Source of the DNA: Cecembia rubra
GTDB taxonomy: Bacteria; Bacteroidota; Bacteroidia; Cytophagales; Cyclobacteriaceae
Assembly: GCF_003014575.1 (NCBI RefSeq)
Contig: NZ_PYGF01000008.1
Span: forward strand, 141,273-205,272
Direction of reading: 5' to 3'
Length of the DNA stretch: 64,000 nucleotides
Below, in pieces: positions 24,438 through 32,976 of this stretch. Under the pieces are notes generated by a model. That model was not told the origin of the DNA. It made no database searches and worked only from the letters and a program-made list of their open reading frames with translations. The position numbers and the translations under genes are program-made. Numbering within the stretch: the first letter of the stretch is position 1; the number at the start of each line of letters is the position of its first letter.

Positions 24438-25121
24438 TTACTGGGCATGAATGGCTGCGCATATTTTTCTTAAAGATGCTTCCAAATCCCCGTCTGCGGT
24501 TTTGAAGGCATCTGCATCTATAGTAAGTGGAGCACCCAATACAACAAGAGGAGCACCCAATTTAGGGCATTGGATAGCCTGTTCCAAGCTCAGCCCGCCC
24601 ACGGCTTGTACGGGAATTTTTACAGCAGATACTACCTCTTTCAATTGGTCCAATGGGCTTGGCATTGGCTTGCCTGCAGCTGAAATTCCTCTTCTTTCGT
24701 CGTAACCTATGTGATGGATTACATAATCACAGCCCAGGTCTTCAAGAAATTTGGCTCCTGCGACCATGTCTGGGCAACCCAGATTGTCTCCCATTACCCC
24801 AATGCCATAATCTTTACCCGCTCTTACCACGCATTTGATAGTTTCTTCATGGGCCCTAGCCATGACGACTACATGGGTTGCACCTGCTTTGGCCATCATT
24901 TCAGCCTCTAGGTATCCGCCGTCCATAGTTTTAAGATCTGCTACAATAGGGGTTTTGGGAAAGGCTTCTCTTAATTTCCTGACCCCATGAAGGCCTTCAG
25001 CTAAAATCAAAGGAGTCCCGGCTTCCAGCCAATCAACCCCAGCACGAAGGGCCATGGCTGCAGTTTCAAGGGCTTCATCAATATTGGTCAGATCCAAAGA
25101 AATTTGTACAATAGGCTTCAT
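24438..25121 (-). CDS. HPS/KGPDC-family decarboxylase or aldolase (OMP decarboxylase superfamily)
   Basis: The 227 residues match the 3-hexulose-6-phosphate synthase / 3-keto-L-gulonate-6-phosphate decarboxylase family. Motifs are DWLEAGTPLILAEG (~30-43), PIVADLKTMDGG (~57-68, the DxK active-site motif), THVVVMARAHEETI, and a phosphate-binding end QAVGGLSLEQA. UlaD-type members decarboxylate a 3-keto acid phosphate to a pentulose phosphate. HPS-type members join formaldehyde to ribulose-5-P. The dehydrogenase-rich setting favours the decarboxylase reaction, which is inference. Confidence 0.8.
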   Translation of the reverse strand: MKPIVQISLDLTNIDEALETAAMALRAGVDWLEAGTPLILAEGLHGVRKLREAFPKTPIVADLKTMDGGYLEAEMMAKAGATHVVVMARAHEETIKCVVRAGKDYGIGVMGDNLGCPDMVAGAKFLEDLGCDYVIHHIGYDERRGISAAGKPMPSPLDQLKEVVSAVKIPVQAVGGLSLEQAIQCPKLGAPLVVLGAPLTIDADAFKTADGDLEASLRKICAAIHAQ

Positions 25122-25162
25122 AAGTTCTTTGGCTTTGGTTAAATAGTGGATTTTACATGTTA

Positions 25163-25867
25163 TTATGCGCTTAAGCTACTCATGTCAATCAGACACTCCA
25201 CATTGGGATGCAGCCATAGGAAAGAAGCCGGGCAATAAGTGGAAATCCTTCTTTCCAGAATTTGTTGGATAGCATCCTGCTTTCCTTTTCCTGTAATCAA
25301 GAAAATAATTTTTTTGGCCATCATGATTCCCTGCATGCCTACGCAGAGTCCGTATGCAGGCTCTGAGCCTTTGGAAAGATTGGGGTCATGCTGTATTGTG
25401 GAGGGGGCAAGGAGGTTTTTGTGGAACCTTGTCTCCAGGTATTCTCCGGGTTCATTGAAAGCAATGTGGCCGTTTTTCCCAAGTCCCAGGATAATCACAT
25501 CAAAAGGGCCATTTTCCTGAATGTAATTTTCCATCCTCTCACATTCCTGTTCCACCTTTTCAGATGCAGAATCATAGGTGATATATTTTTCTTTTGGAAT
25601 ATGCAAAGGTTCCAAAATGTGCCTTTGAATATAGGATTCGCAGGAATCAGGATGATCCAGGGGAATGATGCCCCACTCATCCATTTTTACAATGGTCATA
25701 TTGCCAAAAATACTGGGCTTCTTGGCCATATGGGCATACATGCCTGTTGGGGAGTTGCCTGTAGCGGCACAAAAAAGCAAATCACTTTTTTTGCTGACTT
25801 CTTGTTCGACGATGCCTGCAGCCTGTTTACTCAAGATTTCATAATTGTCAACATAGTGGATGTTCAT
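25163..25867 (-). CDS. NagB-like glucosamine/galactosamine-6-phosphate isomerase
   Basis: The 234 residues show the NagB/6-phosphogluconolactonase fold: LFCAATGNSPTGMYAHM (~31-47), VKMDEWGIIP (~60-69), LGLGKNGHIAFNEPGE (~128-143). The NGHIAFNEPG signature is the classic deaminase/isomerase signature. NagB converts glucosamine-6-P to fructose-6-P and ammonia; relatives act on galactosamine-6-P or other phospho-sugars. It is the first gene of a minus-strand operon with the decarboxylase, dehydrogenases, TIM barrel and lactonase. An AAGGAG lies ~25 bp upstream, which is far for a ribosome site. Confidence 0.85.
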   Translation of the reverse strand: MNIHYVDNYEILSKQAAGIVEQEVSKKSDLLFCAATGNSPTGMYAHMAKKPSIFGNMTIVKMDEWGIIPLDHPDSCESYIQRHILEPLHIPKEKYITYDSASEKVEQECERMENYIQENGPFDVIILGLGKNGHIAFNEPGEYLETRFHKNLLAPSTIQHDPNLSKGSEPAYGLCVGMQGIMMAKKIIFLITGKGKQDAIQQILERRISTYCPASFLWLHPNVECLIDMSSLSA

Positions 25868-26190
25868 GGTCTTCTGGGCTATGGTTAATTCTCCTTGGAA
25901 GTTACAAATTACATTCAGAAAAAAATATCTAAATTGTTTTTAGGTACTTAAAACGCATAGGGTGTTTTCGGAAAATATGTCCTGTATTCTTTGGGTGGAA
26001 AAACCTTTCTGATCAGCAACTCAGCCTTATTGGTTTTATTTACACCCAATTTAGTGTTTTGGAGAATTAAAAAGGATAAAATTCTGATGAATGGATACAG
26101 TCTTGTTGATAAGTTTGTTGATAAGCATCCCAGGCATGTTGATAATTTGTTCAAAAAATTATATACAAAATTTTGTTTTTCGGAAATAAA
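25868..26190. other. Gene-free stretch upstream of the catabolic operon
   Basis: Probably holds the operon promoter: a TGTAATTTGTAAC stretch near 25900 (minus strand) is close to TAnnTTTG. The plus-strand frame at 25991-26224 lacks coding character. Confidence 0.4.
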
Positions 26191-26208
26191 TTATCGTATT
26201 TTGATAAC

Positions 26209-26503
26209 ATCAAGTAAGGGATAAAATATCGGAAGTAGCATTCCGGACTTTAACTCAAAACGCCAGGTTAATTTGTGAAGGGGCTTTGCCGAAAGGTGGA
26301 AGTTTGAGACGGGAAACCGCAGAAGCATTTGAATCTGGACTGTATGTTGAAAAATAAACAGGAAGTTTGAGGTCAAAGTTTTTGAATTTGGGTAACTGAA
26401 TTTAAAGTATCAATAACAGTAGCTTGACATGGGCAGATGGCTACGGTCATAAGTTCATGAAGCGGGAAGTAAATCTGAAAAGATTGCTTCCCGCTTTTGT
26501 TTT
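26209..26503 (+). ncRNA. Candidate ~300-nt structured RNA, copy 2
   Basis: Homologue of 18912-19210 (shared blocks listed there). TTTG-N20-GTATTTTG precedes it as a promoter-like pair. Local hairpins include CGGAA-GTAGCA-TTCCG and a longer CTCAAA...TTTGAG stem enclosing GGC-TTT-GCC. It ends with the GCGGGAAG/CTTCCCGC terminator. It lies 226 bp before the gntP ATG on the same strand; the terminator makes it an independent RNA rather than a simple leader. Class unknown. Confidence 0.6.
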
Positions 26504-26504
26504 T
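26462..26504 (+). terminator. Terminator of RNA candidate copy 2
   Basis: GCGGGAAG (26462-26469) pairs with CTTCCCGC (26487-26494), followed by TTTTGTTTTTT. It is the counterpart of 19175-19216, with a compensatory base pair. Confidence 0.8.
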
Positions 26505-26728
26505 TATCAGTGGTTAATTTTTAAACATTGTATAGAAATTCATTAAAATTCCTGTTTTTGAAACATTCATGAGTCAGAATGCTCCACTTATTAGGTTGAA
26601 TTGGTTGTTTGTGTAAAAATTCAAAATTTGATTCCGTAAAAAAACCTTACTTGTTTCAACACTGCAAAAAGTTTGGGTATATTGAAAGTTTGAGTCTGAC
26701 AATTGAACCTATTTTAACCACAACAACC

Positions 26729-28060
26729 ATGATACTTGTATTGACCATCTTGCTTGCTTTGGCCATTATCCTGATTGCCATCGTGAAGTTTGATATCCAT
26801 CCCTTTTTGGCCCTTTTTGTAACTGCTATTTTGTATGGTCTTTTGTCGGGAATGTCTGGTGATATGATTATTAAATCTATATCAGAAGGATTTGGAGGAG
26901 TATTGGGGAGTATAGGCCTTCTCATCTTATTAGGTGTGTTTTTAGGCACCTTTTTGGAAAAGACAGGAGGAGCACTGGTCATTGCTGAAAAAATACTGGA
27001 TTGGATCGGTCAAAAGGCGGTTACCAAAGCCATGTTACTCTGTGGCTATATCCTATCCATACCTGTATTTGGAGACAGTACATTTATCATGATGAATCCC
27101 ATCAGCAAATCCCTTTCCTTAAAGAGTAAAGTTCCTTATGCTGCCACTACTATTGCCGTAGCTTTAGGTGCAACTGCTTCCCATTCTTTGGTTCCACCTA
27201 CACCTGGACCCATTGCTACAGCTGGGATTTTAGAGGCTGATCTGGGGATGGTAATCTTTTGGGGGTTGATTATCAGTCTGATTACTTTGATTCCTTCCTA
27301 TTACTTTATCAAAAAAGTAGCCTATAAAATTCCCCTAGAGCCACAGCTGGCAAAGATTGACACGGAGAAAATTGAAAGGAAATATCCTTCTGCTTTTAAA
27401 TCTTTTATGCCGGTGATTTTGCCTTTGGTCCTGATTATACTTGCATCAATTGCCAAATATCCCTCACAGCCTTTTGGTAGCGGTGTTTTTACAGTTACCA
27501 TCACATTTTTGGGTAGCCCGGTTATCGCTTTGCTTTTGGGCGTCTTGCTCTCCTTTTCTCTGCCCAGTAAATTTGATCGGAAATTGTTGTCTTCTTCTGG
27601 CTGGATTGGGGAGGCCATTCTCATCGCGGCACCTGTTATCCTGATTACTGGGGCAGGAGGGGTTTTTGGGAAAATGCTTCAAAATTCAGGTATCGGTGAT
27701 TTGGTAGGAGATAGTTTGGCACATGCCAGTTGGGGGATATTTCTCCCTTTCCTGATTGCGTTTTCCTTAAAGACCGCACAGGGATCTTCCACAGTCGCCA
27801 TGATTACGACCGCATCTATCATTGCTCCATTGTTGGGAAATTTGGGAATGGAGTCTGAATCTATGCGGGTTTTTGCTGTTTTGGCAACCGGGGCAGGGGC
27901 GATTGCCATTTCTCATGCCAATGACAGTTTCTTCTGGGCCGTAACCCAATTGTCTGGATTAAAAATTTCTCAGGGCAACAAAACCCATAGCTTGGGGACC
28001 ATCATCATGTCCTTTACGGCTATAGGTCTTATTTTCCTGATTACCAAAATCTTCTATTGA
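26729..28060 (+). CDS. GntP-family H+:gluconate/sugar-acid permease
   Basis: The 443-residue inner-membrane protein has about 12 hydrophobic segments. Family marks are FGDSTFIMMNPI (~113-124), HSLVPPTPGPIATAGI (~151-166) and an ISHANDSFFWAVTQLSG segment near residue 390. The start MILVLTILLALAI at 26729 replaces a longer frame from 26609 because the added residues are not membrane-like. Its TGA abuts the TGA of the convergent SDR gene with no base between. It should import gluconate or a related acid for the surrounding catabolic genes. Confidence 0.9.
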   Translation: MILVLTILLALAIILIAIVKFDIHPFLALFVTAILYGLLSGMSGDMIIKSISEGFGGVLGSIGLLILLGVFLGTFLEKTGGALVIAEKILDWIGQKAVTKAMLLCGYILSIPVFGDSTFIMMNPISKSLSLKSKVPYAATTIAVALGATASHSLVPPTPGPIATAGILEADLGMVIFWGLIISLITLIPSYYFIKKVAYKIPLEPQLAKIDTEKIERKYPSAFKSFMPVILPLVLIILASIAKYPSQPFGSGVFTVTITFLGSPVIALLLGVLLSFSLPSKFDRKLLSSSGWIGEAILIAAPVILITGAGGVFGKMLQNSGIGDLVGDSLAHASWGIFLPFLIAFSLKTAQGSSTVAMITTASIIAPLLGNLGMESESMRVFAVLATGAGAIAISHANDSFFWAVTQLSGLKISQGNKTHSLGTIIMSFTAIGLIFLITKIFY

Positions 28061-28849
28061 TCAGCGGGCTGTCCAACCTCCATCCACAGCCAGGATTGAA
28101 CCTACCAAATAGCTGGCTGCATCACTGGCAAGGAAAAGGGCCGCTCCCTGTATTTCTTTCATTTCACCCCATCGACCCAAAGCTGTGGCACCAACCACAA
28201 ATTTCTTGCCCTCCTCTGTATCTGCAATCGGGAGGTTCATCTCAGTAAGGAAAGGTCCCGGGCATATGGCATTGACATTGATATTGAAAGGAGCAAGTTC
28301 CAAAGCCAGAGCCCTGGTCATTTGTACCACTGCACCTTTACTTGAAGTATATGGTGTCCTGTTTGCCAAGCCCACCAAGCCCAAGGTGCTGGCAAGGTTG
28401 ATAATCTTTCCTTTATTGGCGGCCTTCATATATGGAGTCACTGCCCGGCAGCAGAGCCAGGTTCCGGTAACATTGATATCCATTACCTTCTGGAAATCCT
28501 CCAAACTCACCTCATTGATTGCTCCCCGGATGTTTATTCCTGCACTGTTGATCAATATATCTATTCGGCCAAATTCTTCCATAGCCTTTTTGGCCATGGC
28601 TTCAGTTTGTAGTTGATCGGATACATCTGCACTGAAATAGCGTATTTTTACGGGGAATTGCTCAGAAAGCTCCTTTGCCGCTGCTTCGCCCTCGGTATGG
28701 TTTCTGCTTACCAATAATAGATCCGCACCTGAAGAAGCCAATCCAGCAGCCATGGCCAAGCCTAGGCCTTTTGAGCCTCCGGTTACAATGGCAGCTTTAC
28801 CACTTAAATCAAAAAGTTTTATTCCTGGTAGATTTTCCATAGTATTCAA
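28061..28849 (-). CDS. SDR oxidoreductase, gluconate-5-dehydrogenase-like
   Basis: Classical SDR of 262 residues with TGGSKGLGLAMA (residues ~23-34), NSAGINIRG and YTSSKGAVVQ. The overall pattern (FDLSGKAAIVTGGSKGLG and a C-terminal YLVGSILAVDGG) resembles gluconate 5-dehydrogenases and related 2-keto acid reductases. It faces the GntP gene end to end. It probably acts on an imported sugar acid. Specificity is inferred from family style and the neighbouring permease. Confidence 0.8.
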   Translation of the reverse strand: MNTMENLPGIKLFDLSGKAAIVTGGSKGLGLAMAAGLASSGADLLLVSRNHTEGEAAAKELSEQFPVKIRYFSADVSDQLQTEAMAKKAMEEFGRIDILINSAGINIRGAINEVSLEDFQKVMDINVTGTWLCCRAVTPYMKAANKGKIINLASTLGLVGLANRTPYTSSKGAVVQMTRALALELAPFNINVNAICPGPFLTEMNLPIADTEEGKKFVVGATALGRWGEMKEIQGAALFLASDAASYLVGSILAVDGGWTAR

Positions 28850-28873
28850 TTTATGAGTCTTTATGTAGAGATT

Positions 28874-29971
28874 TTAACGTTTCATTTTTAGCTGACTTTT
28901 GCTGTACTCAAGACAGGCTAGGATATTTTCTTCCTCCTTGGATAGTTGTTCTTCTGGATTCAGATTACTGATTATGGGTAGCTTTCCATTAAATCCTTTA
29001 TCTCTGACCAATCTGAGTGTTTTTGCCAGTTCATTTGCGGGCAGATTTTCAAATGTTTTCCAATAACCTTCCTCAAGACAGGGGATTTTTAGGGGATCCC
29101 TGGTAATCATTTCCAAATTGAATTTAATTTCCTGATTGTGTTGAAGGCATAGTGAAACGGCTTTTTCAAGGTTTACCACACCTTGCCCGAGAGGGATTTC
29201 GGAAAGTAAGAATCCGTTTTCATAAGTGAGTAAGCCCATGTCCTTGATATGTGTTGAAAAGGCAAAAGGAGCTAATATTTCAATCACTTCATCCGGATCT
29301 TCCAATAGGGAAATATTATTTCCGAAATCCAAGGTCACTCCTGCCCACTTATTGTCAAGCCAATGAATAATTTCTACAAGTTCTTTGGCCCTCCAATCCT
29401 TATGGTTTTCAATGGCCAATTTGACCTGATGTTTTTCGGCTATTTTGCTAGCACGTTTCAATCCTTTTAAGGATTCTTCTTTGAAGCTTTCAAATTCAGT
29501 TTTGTTTGTGAAGGTCTCATACCTCCTTCCTCCCAGGCAAACCGTCCGGAAAATATTCACTCCTGCCGATTTTGCAACTTCAATTTGATTTTCAAACCCT
29601 ACGGCTTCTTTTTCCGATCTGGGAAGACCTATGCTTCCTTCAATATACATGTTGAGTTCCTGACTCCTTTTTTTGAGCAGTGTAGCAAATTCATTGGTCC
29701 AATTCTGTACTCCTACCTGTATGCCTCCTGAGCCAATCATATGGCAGTGTTCTAAGAGTTGAAGGGCATTTTGAAACCCCGGAAATTCTGGACTCTGTAC
29801 CGAAGCATTCCACCGTAGTCCATAAGAATGTACTACTATGCCCATTTTTTCTCTTGTAAGAAATTTACCCAGAACAGTCCCAGGCATGGCCATGGCTAAA
29901 GTCAAGACTCCTGCATTTAGGAGAAATTTTCTACGGTCCGGGTCAAAGGTTAAGTGTGGGTCATGTTTCAT
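28874..29971 (-). CDS. TAT-exported sugar phosphate isomerase/epimerase-like TIM-barrel protein
   Basis: The 365 residues begin with a twin-arginine signal (PDRRKFLLNAGVLTLAMAMP, residues ~11-30). The TIM-barrel part carries KLAIENHKDW (~200), WAGVTLDFGN (~225), STHIKDMG and FNLEMITRD metal-ligand-type motifs. The signal suggests a periplasmic enzyme that rearranges or epimerises a free sugar derivative. It lies 2 bp after the cytochrome gene, so the two form a unit, perhaps a periplasmic oxidation module. Confidence 0.8.
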   Translation of the reverse strand: MKHDPHLTFDPDRRKFLLNAGVLTLAMAMPGTVLGKFLTREKMGIVVHSYGLRWNASVQSPEFPGFQNALQLLEHCHMIGSGGIQVGVQNWTNEFATLLKKRSQELNMYIEGSIGLPRSEKEAVGFENQIEVAKSAGVNIFRTVCLGGRRYETFTNKTEFESFKEESLKGLKRASKIAEKHQVKLAIENHKDWRAKELVEIIHWLDNKWAGVTLDFGNNISLLEDPDEVIEILAPFAFSTHIKDMGLLTYENGFLLSEIPLGQGVVNLEKAVSLCLQHNQEIKFNLEMITRDPLKIPCLEEGYWKTFENLPANELAKTLRLVRDKGFNGKLPIISNLNPEEQLSKEEENILACLEYSKSQLKMKR

Positions 29972-29973
29972 GG

Positions 29974-32529
29974 TCAGGGTTTTTGGGTAATAGTGTTTTC
30001 CAGTCTTTTGATATGCTCATTAAGCTCCTTTGCGGTCCATGGATATACCCTCCCTTGGTTTAAATGACGGGTAGTTGCCACCAGTCTACCACTGACAGCA
30101 CTGGCCTGATTTCCCCACTCATTGCGTATATAGGTGAGAATAGCTGCAATGCTCACATCATCCATGGTAGAATGGGAGGGCATTACGGGGAGAATTTCGG
30201 GGGCATCATAGATCTTTCCTCCAATCTCCAAAGGGCCTTCCATCCCATGTAATAGGATCAAGGCCAACCGGGTTTCATTTTCCGTAACCCATTCTGAACC
30301 TGCCAGTGGAGGACCCATACGGGTTACACCTTTTCCATCGGTACCATGGCAACCACTGCAGCTGGCAAGGTATCTTTGCCTTCCTAAGGCAAATTGCTTC
30401 AGATCAGATTCACTTAGACTTGAGGAAGAGACAATAAGATTTTTTGGGGCATGGCCGGGCCATTCAAACATCCTTTTTAGGATGTCGGCTTTGTTGGATG
30501 GGAGCTGTCTTTCTCCTATATCAATGATCAATGGTTGTTTCCCGTATTTTAACAATCCCAGGTTATGAACTTCAGCTGCTTGAATGGCCAAACTGTTCAG
30601 GGCAATATTTATCTTCCAGTCCTTTTTTGTCTCATGCTTTTCAATCCATTGAACTATTTCTTTGATTTCATGGCTGTCTTTTTTATTGATGATGGAAGAG
30701 ATGAGCATTTCCAAAAATATTTCCCGTTCTGGATTGCTTTTTGACCAGCTCTCTGAATTCCAAAAAGCTCGGGCAAGTTCAAACTCCCTGTCCTTAAGGC
30801 TGCTCATTAAGGCATCACGGATCACGGGTTCTTCCCCATATTTTTCAAATAAAATCTTACTTAATTCAATCTGACTTTTTTCTGGAAGAATCGCTGCACT
30901 CAAGGCCAATTGGAGAGCCCTTCTTCTGGAAGCTTTTGGAGCTTCCGCCATGAGGTATTCCTGGATTTTGTGTATCAGTTCAGGTTCTTGTTTGATTTTC
31001 ACTTCCAAAAGCCTCAATGAATGATTGGATAAAATGACTGATGGATCTGAAAGTAGCCTAATCAGAAGATCGGTGGATAATTTCTCCAGCCCTTCCAAAG
31101 CCCATAAGGCATGCATCCTTCCCAATTCATTAGTCCCTTCTTTAACCAGTGTTTCCAATAAGGGGACTACAGTATGGTCATTACTTTCTACCAATAGCCT
31201 TTGGGCCATATCCCGATGCCAACCTATTTCATGGTTTAGCCTTTGTACCAGGCCTTCATTACTTTCTTTTGACAATTGGGGGAAATTGGATGGTTTCCAT
31301 TTTTTAGGCACTATTCTCCATATTCTACCCATGTGAATCGGCAATACGAGGTCTTTTTTCAGTGTTTGCTCCCTTAAATATGGGGTAACATAGCTGCCAT
31401 GTTGGATCAGACCACGGTACATATCTGCTAAATAAAGGGCCCCATCAGGCCCTACTGCCAAATGTACCGGACGGAAACGTTCATCCGTGGAGGCTAAAAA
31501 TTCTTTGCCTGGATGGGGGTCATTTGCTTCTAAAATTAATCCGGATTCTCTGACCACATTTCTTTTGACCAAATTGCCGGCAGGCTCGCAGACAAATACA
31601 TTTCCGTAATAATTTTCAGAAAACAATGGGCTTCTAAAAACCACTGGGGAACAGGCCGCCGTAAATTCTAGCAAATGCCCATTTTCATCCAATGTTCCCG
31701 GAATATAGCCTCTATTTACTGCCAGGTTGGGCCGGATAGGATAAATTCTCCTGTCTATGGTCAGACCATGGTCTATTCCGGTAGAAGGTATGTGGTGGGG
31801 GTTACGGCCCAGGTAATTAGGAGGAACCAGGTCTCCATGAAGCTGAGACCAATTGTAATTGTAAATCAGCCTCCCTTGATCGTCATGGCTGATGCCATAT
31901 TGACCTCTCGCTTCGGTACTGTCCCTTACCCATTCACCATTGACTTGTCGGTAGCGCAATTTGGATTTGGCATTGTAATACCAATTATCAATATTCCTAA
32001 GGAGGCCATTATCAGAATGCTCCGGAATGCCATTGGCAGCATAAGTTGGGTCAAATAGTTCTTTCCGGTCTGCTTTCAAGTCCCCATTATCATCAAAAGT
32101 GATCCATAAGGCATTGTTTTCGGCGACAAGTGCACCTCCTTTGATCAATCCAAGTGCCCTGGGCATGATAAGGCTGTCCAGGTAAATGGTACTTTTGTCC
32201 ATTTGACCATCTCCATTACTGTCTTCCAAAACGTTGATCCTTCCTAGAGGCAGGGATTCTCCTTCTCCGTCTATATCAGGCATGAAACTCCTCATCTCCA
32301 CTACCCAAAGACGGCCATCTTCATCAAAAGTGATAAAAATGGGATCTTGGACCAATGGTTCAGAGGCTACCAATTGGATTTCAAATCCAGGTTCAATCTG
32401 AAAGCTTTTAAGGGCTTCTTTGGGACTCTTTGGAGGAGAGGGAGCTTCTCCATTTATGGGTTCATGCTTCGAACAGGCAAATAGACAACTAAGTAAGCTG
32501 ACTGTAAATAGAAACCGGATGGTTGGCAT
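29974..32529 (-). CDS. PVC-type heme-binding lipoprotein (membrane-bound dehydrogenase-like, c-type cytochrome)
   Basis: The 851 residues start with a lipoprotein signal (LLSCLFACSKHE, lipobox Cys ~19). A propeller of the 'putative membrane-bound dehydrogenase' type follows (DEDGRLWVVEMRSFMPD, VGPDGALYLADMYRGLIQHG). HEAT-like helical repeats fill the middle (~430-680). A cytochrome c domain holds the heme motif CSGCH followed by GTDGKG (~residue 730) and a downstream Met. It would sit on the periplasmic side of a membrane and pass electrons from an oxidised substrate. It pairs with the TAT-exported TIM-barrel gene. Confidence 0.85.
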   Translation of the reverse strand: MPTIRFLFTVSLLSCLFACSKHEPINGEAPSPPKSPKEALKSFQIEPGFEIQLVASEPLVQDPIFITFDEDGRLWVVEMRSFMPDIDGEGESLPLGRINVLEDSNGDGQMDKSTIYLDSLIMPRALGLIKGGALVAENNALWITFDDNGDLKADRKELFDPTYAANGIPEHSDNGLLRNIDNWYYNAKSKLRYRQVNGEWVRDSTEARGQYGISHDDQGRLIYNYNWSQLHGDLVPPNYLGRNPHHIPSTGIDHGLTIDRRIYPIRPNLAVNRGYIPGTLDENGHLLEFTAACSPVVFRSPLFSENYYGNVFVCEPAGNLVKRNVVRESGLILEANDPHPGKEFLASTDERFRPVHLAVGPDGALYLADMYRGLIQHGSYVTPYLREQTLKKDLVLPIHMGRIWRIVPKKWKPSNFPQLSKESNEGLVQRLNHEIGWHRDMAQRLLVESNDHTVVPLLETLVKEGTNELGRMHALWALEGLEKLSTDLLIRLLSDPSVILSNHSLRLLEVKIKQEPELIHKIQEYLMAEAPKASRRRALQLALSAAILPEKSQIELSKILFEKYGEEPVIRDALMSSLKDREFELARAFWNSESWSKSNPEREIFLEMLISSIINKKDSHEIKEIVQWIEKHETKKDWKINIALNSLAIQAAEVHNLGLLKYGKQPLIIDIGERQLPSNKADILKRMFEWPGHAPKNLIVSSSSLSESDLKQFALGRQRYLASCSGCHGTDGKGVTRMGPPLAGSEWVTENETRLALILLHGMEGPLEIGGKIYDAPEILPVMPSHSTMDDVSIAAILTYIRNEWGNQASAVSGRLVATTRHLNQGRVYPWTAKELNEHIKRLENTITQKP

Positions 32530-32976
32530 CTTACGGTTGGGTTAATAGGTTACTGAGGGTTTGAGCAGGTAATAAATTTTAGCATACAAGAGCTTGCCAT
32601 AAGTTGGCATTATTTCCTCAAATCCGCAATAAGGATTTACAGCAGTGGCTAAATAATTGATTTTCATAAAACTTTGAAAGGTTTCTGCACGGGTTTAGGG
32701 ATTTCCAAAGGTTTTTCTAACTCTCATTATGTTAAATTTACATTAAGAATCTGCCTTCTATGTAATCCTACATCGAAAGCTGTTTTGAGGAAGTCTTTTT
32801 GATTAGTTTGTATTCCAGTTTGTCCGGGAAATTAAAATTTTGGATGTACCTATCGGGCCCAGGATTGAATGATTACTTCTTATCCTATTGAGTTAGAATG
32901 CCTGCCATGATAAATCCTGAATGTAAACCTGGCAAAACAGAACCCCTATTTTCCTGAAAAACCTAAAACGATAACC
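32530..32976. other. Divergent intergenic region
   Basis: It lies between the cytochrome gene (minus) and the carboxylesterase gene (plus), so it must hold two divergent promoters. TTTGTCCGGG... followed by TTAAAATTTTGG near 32820-32845 is the best plus-strand candidate. Nothing else stands out. Confidence 0.4.
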
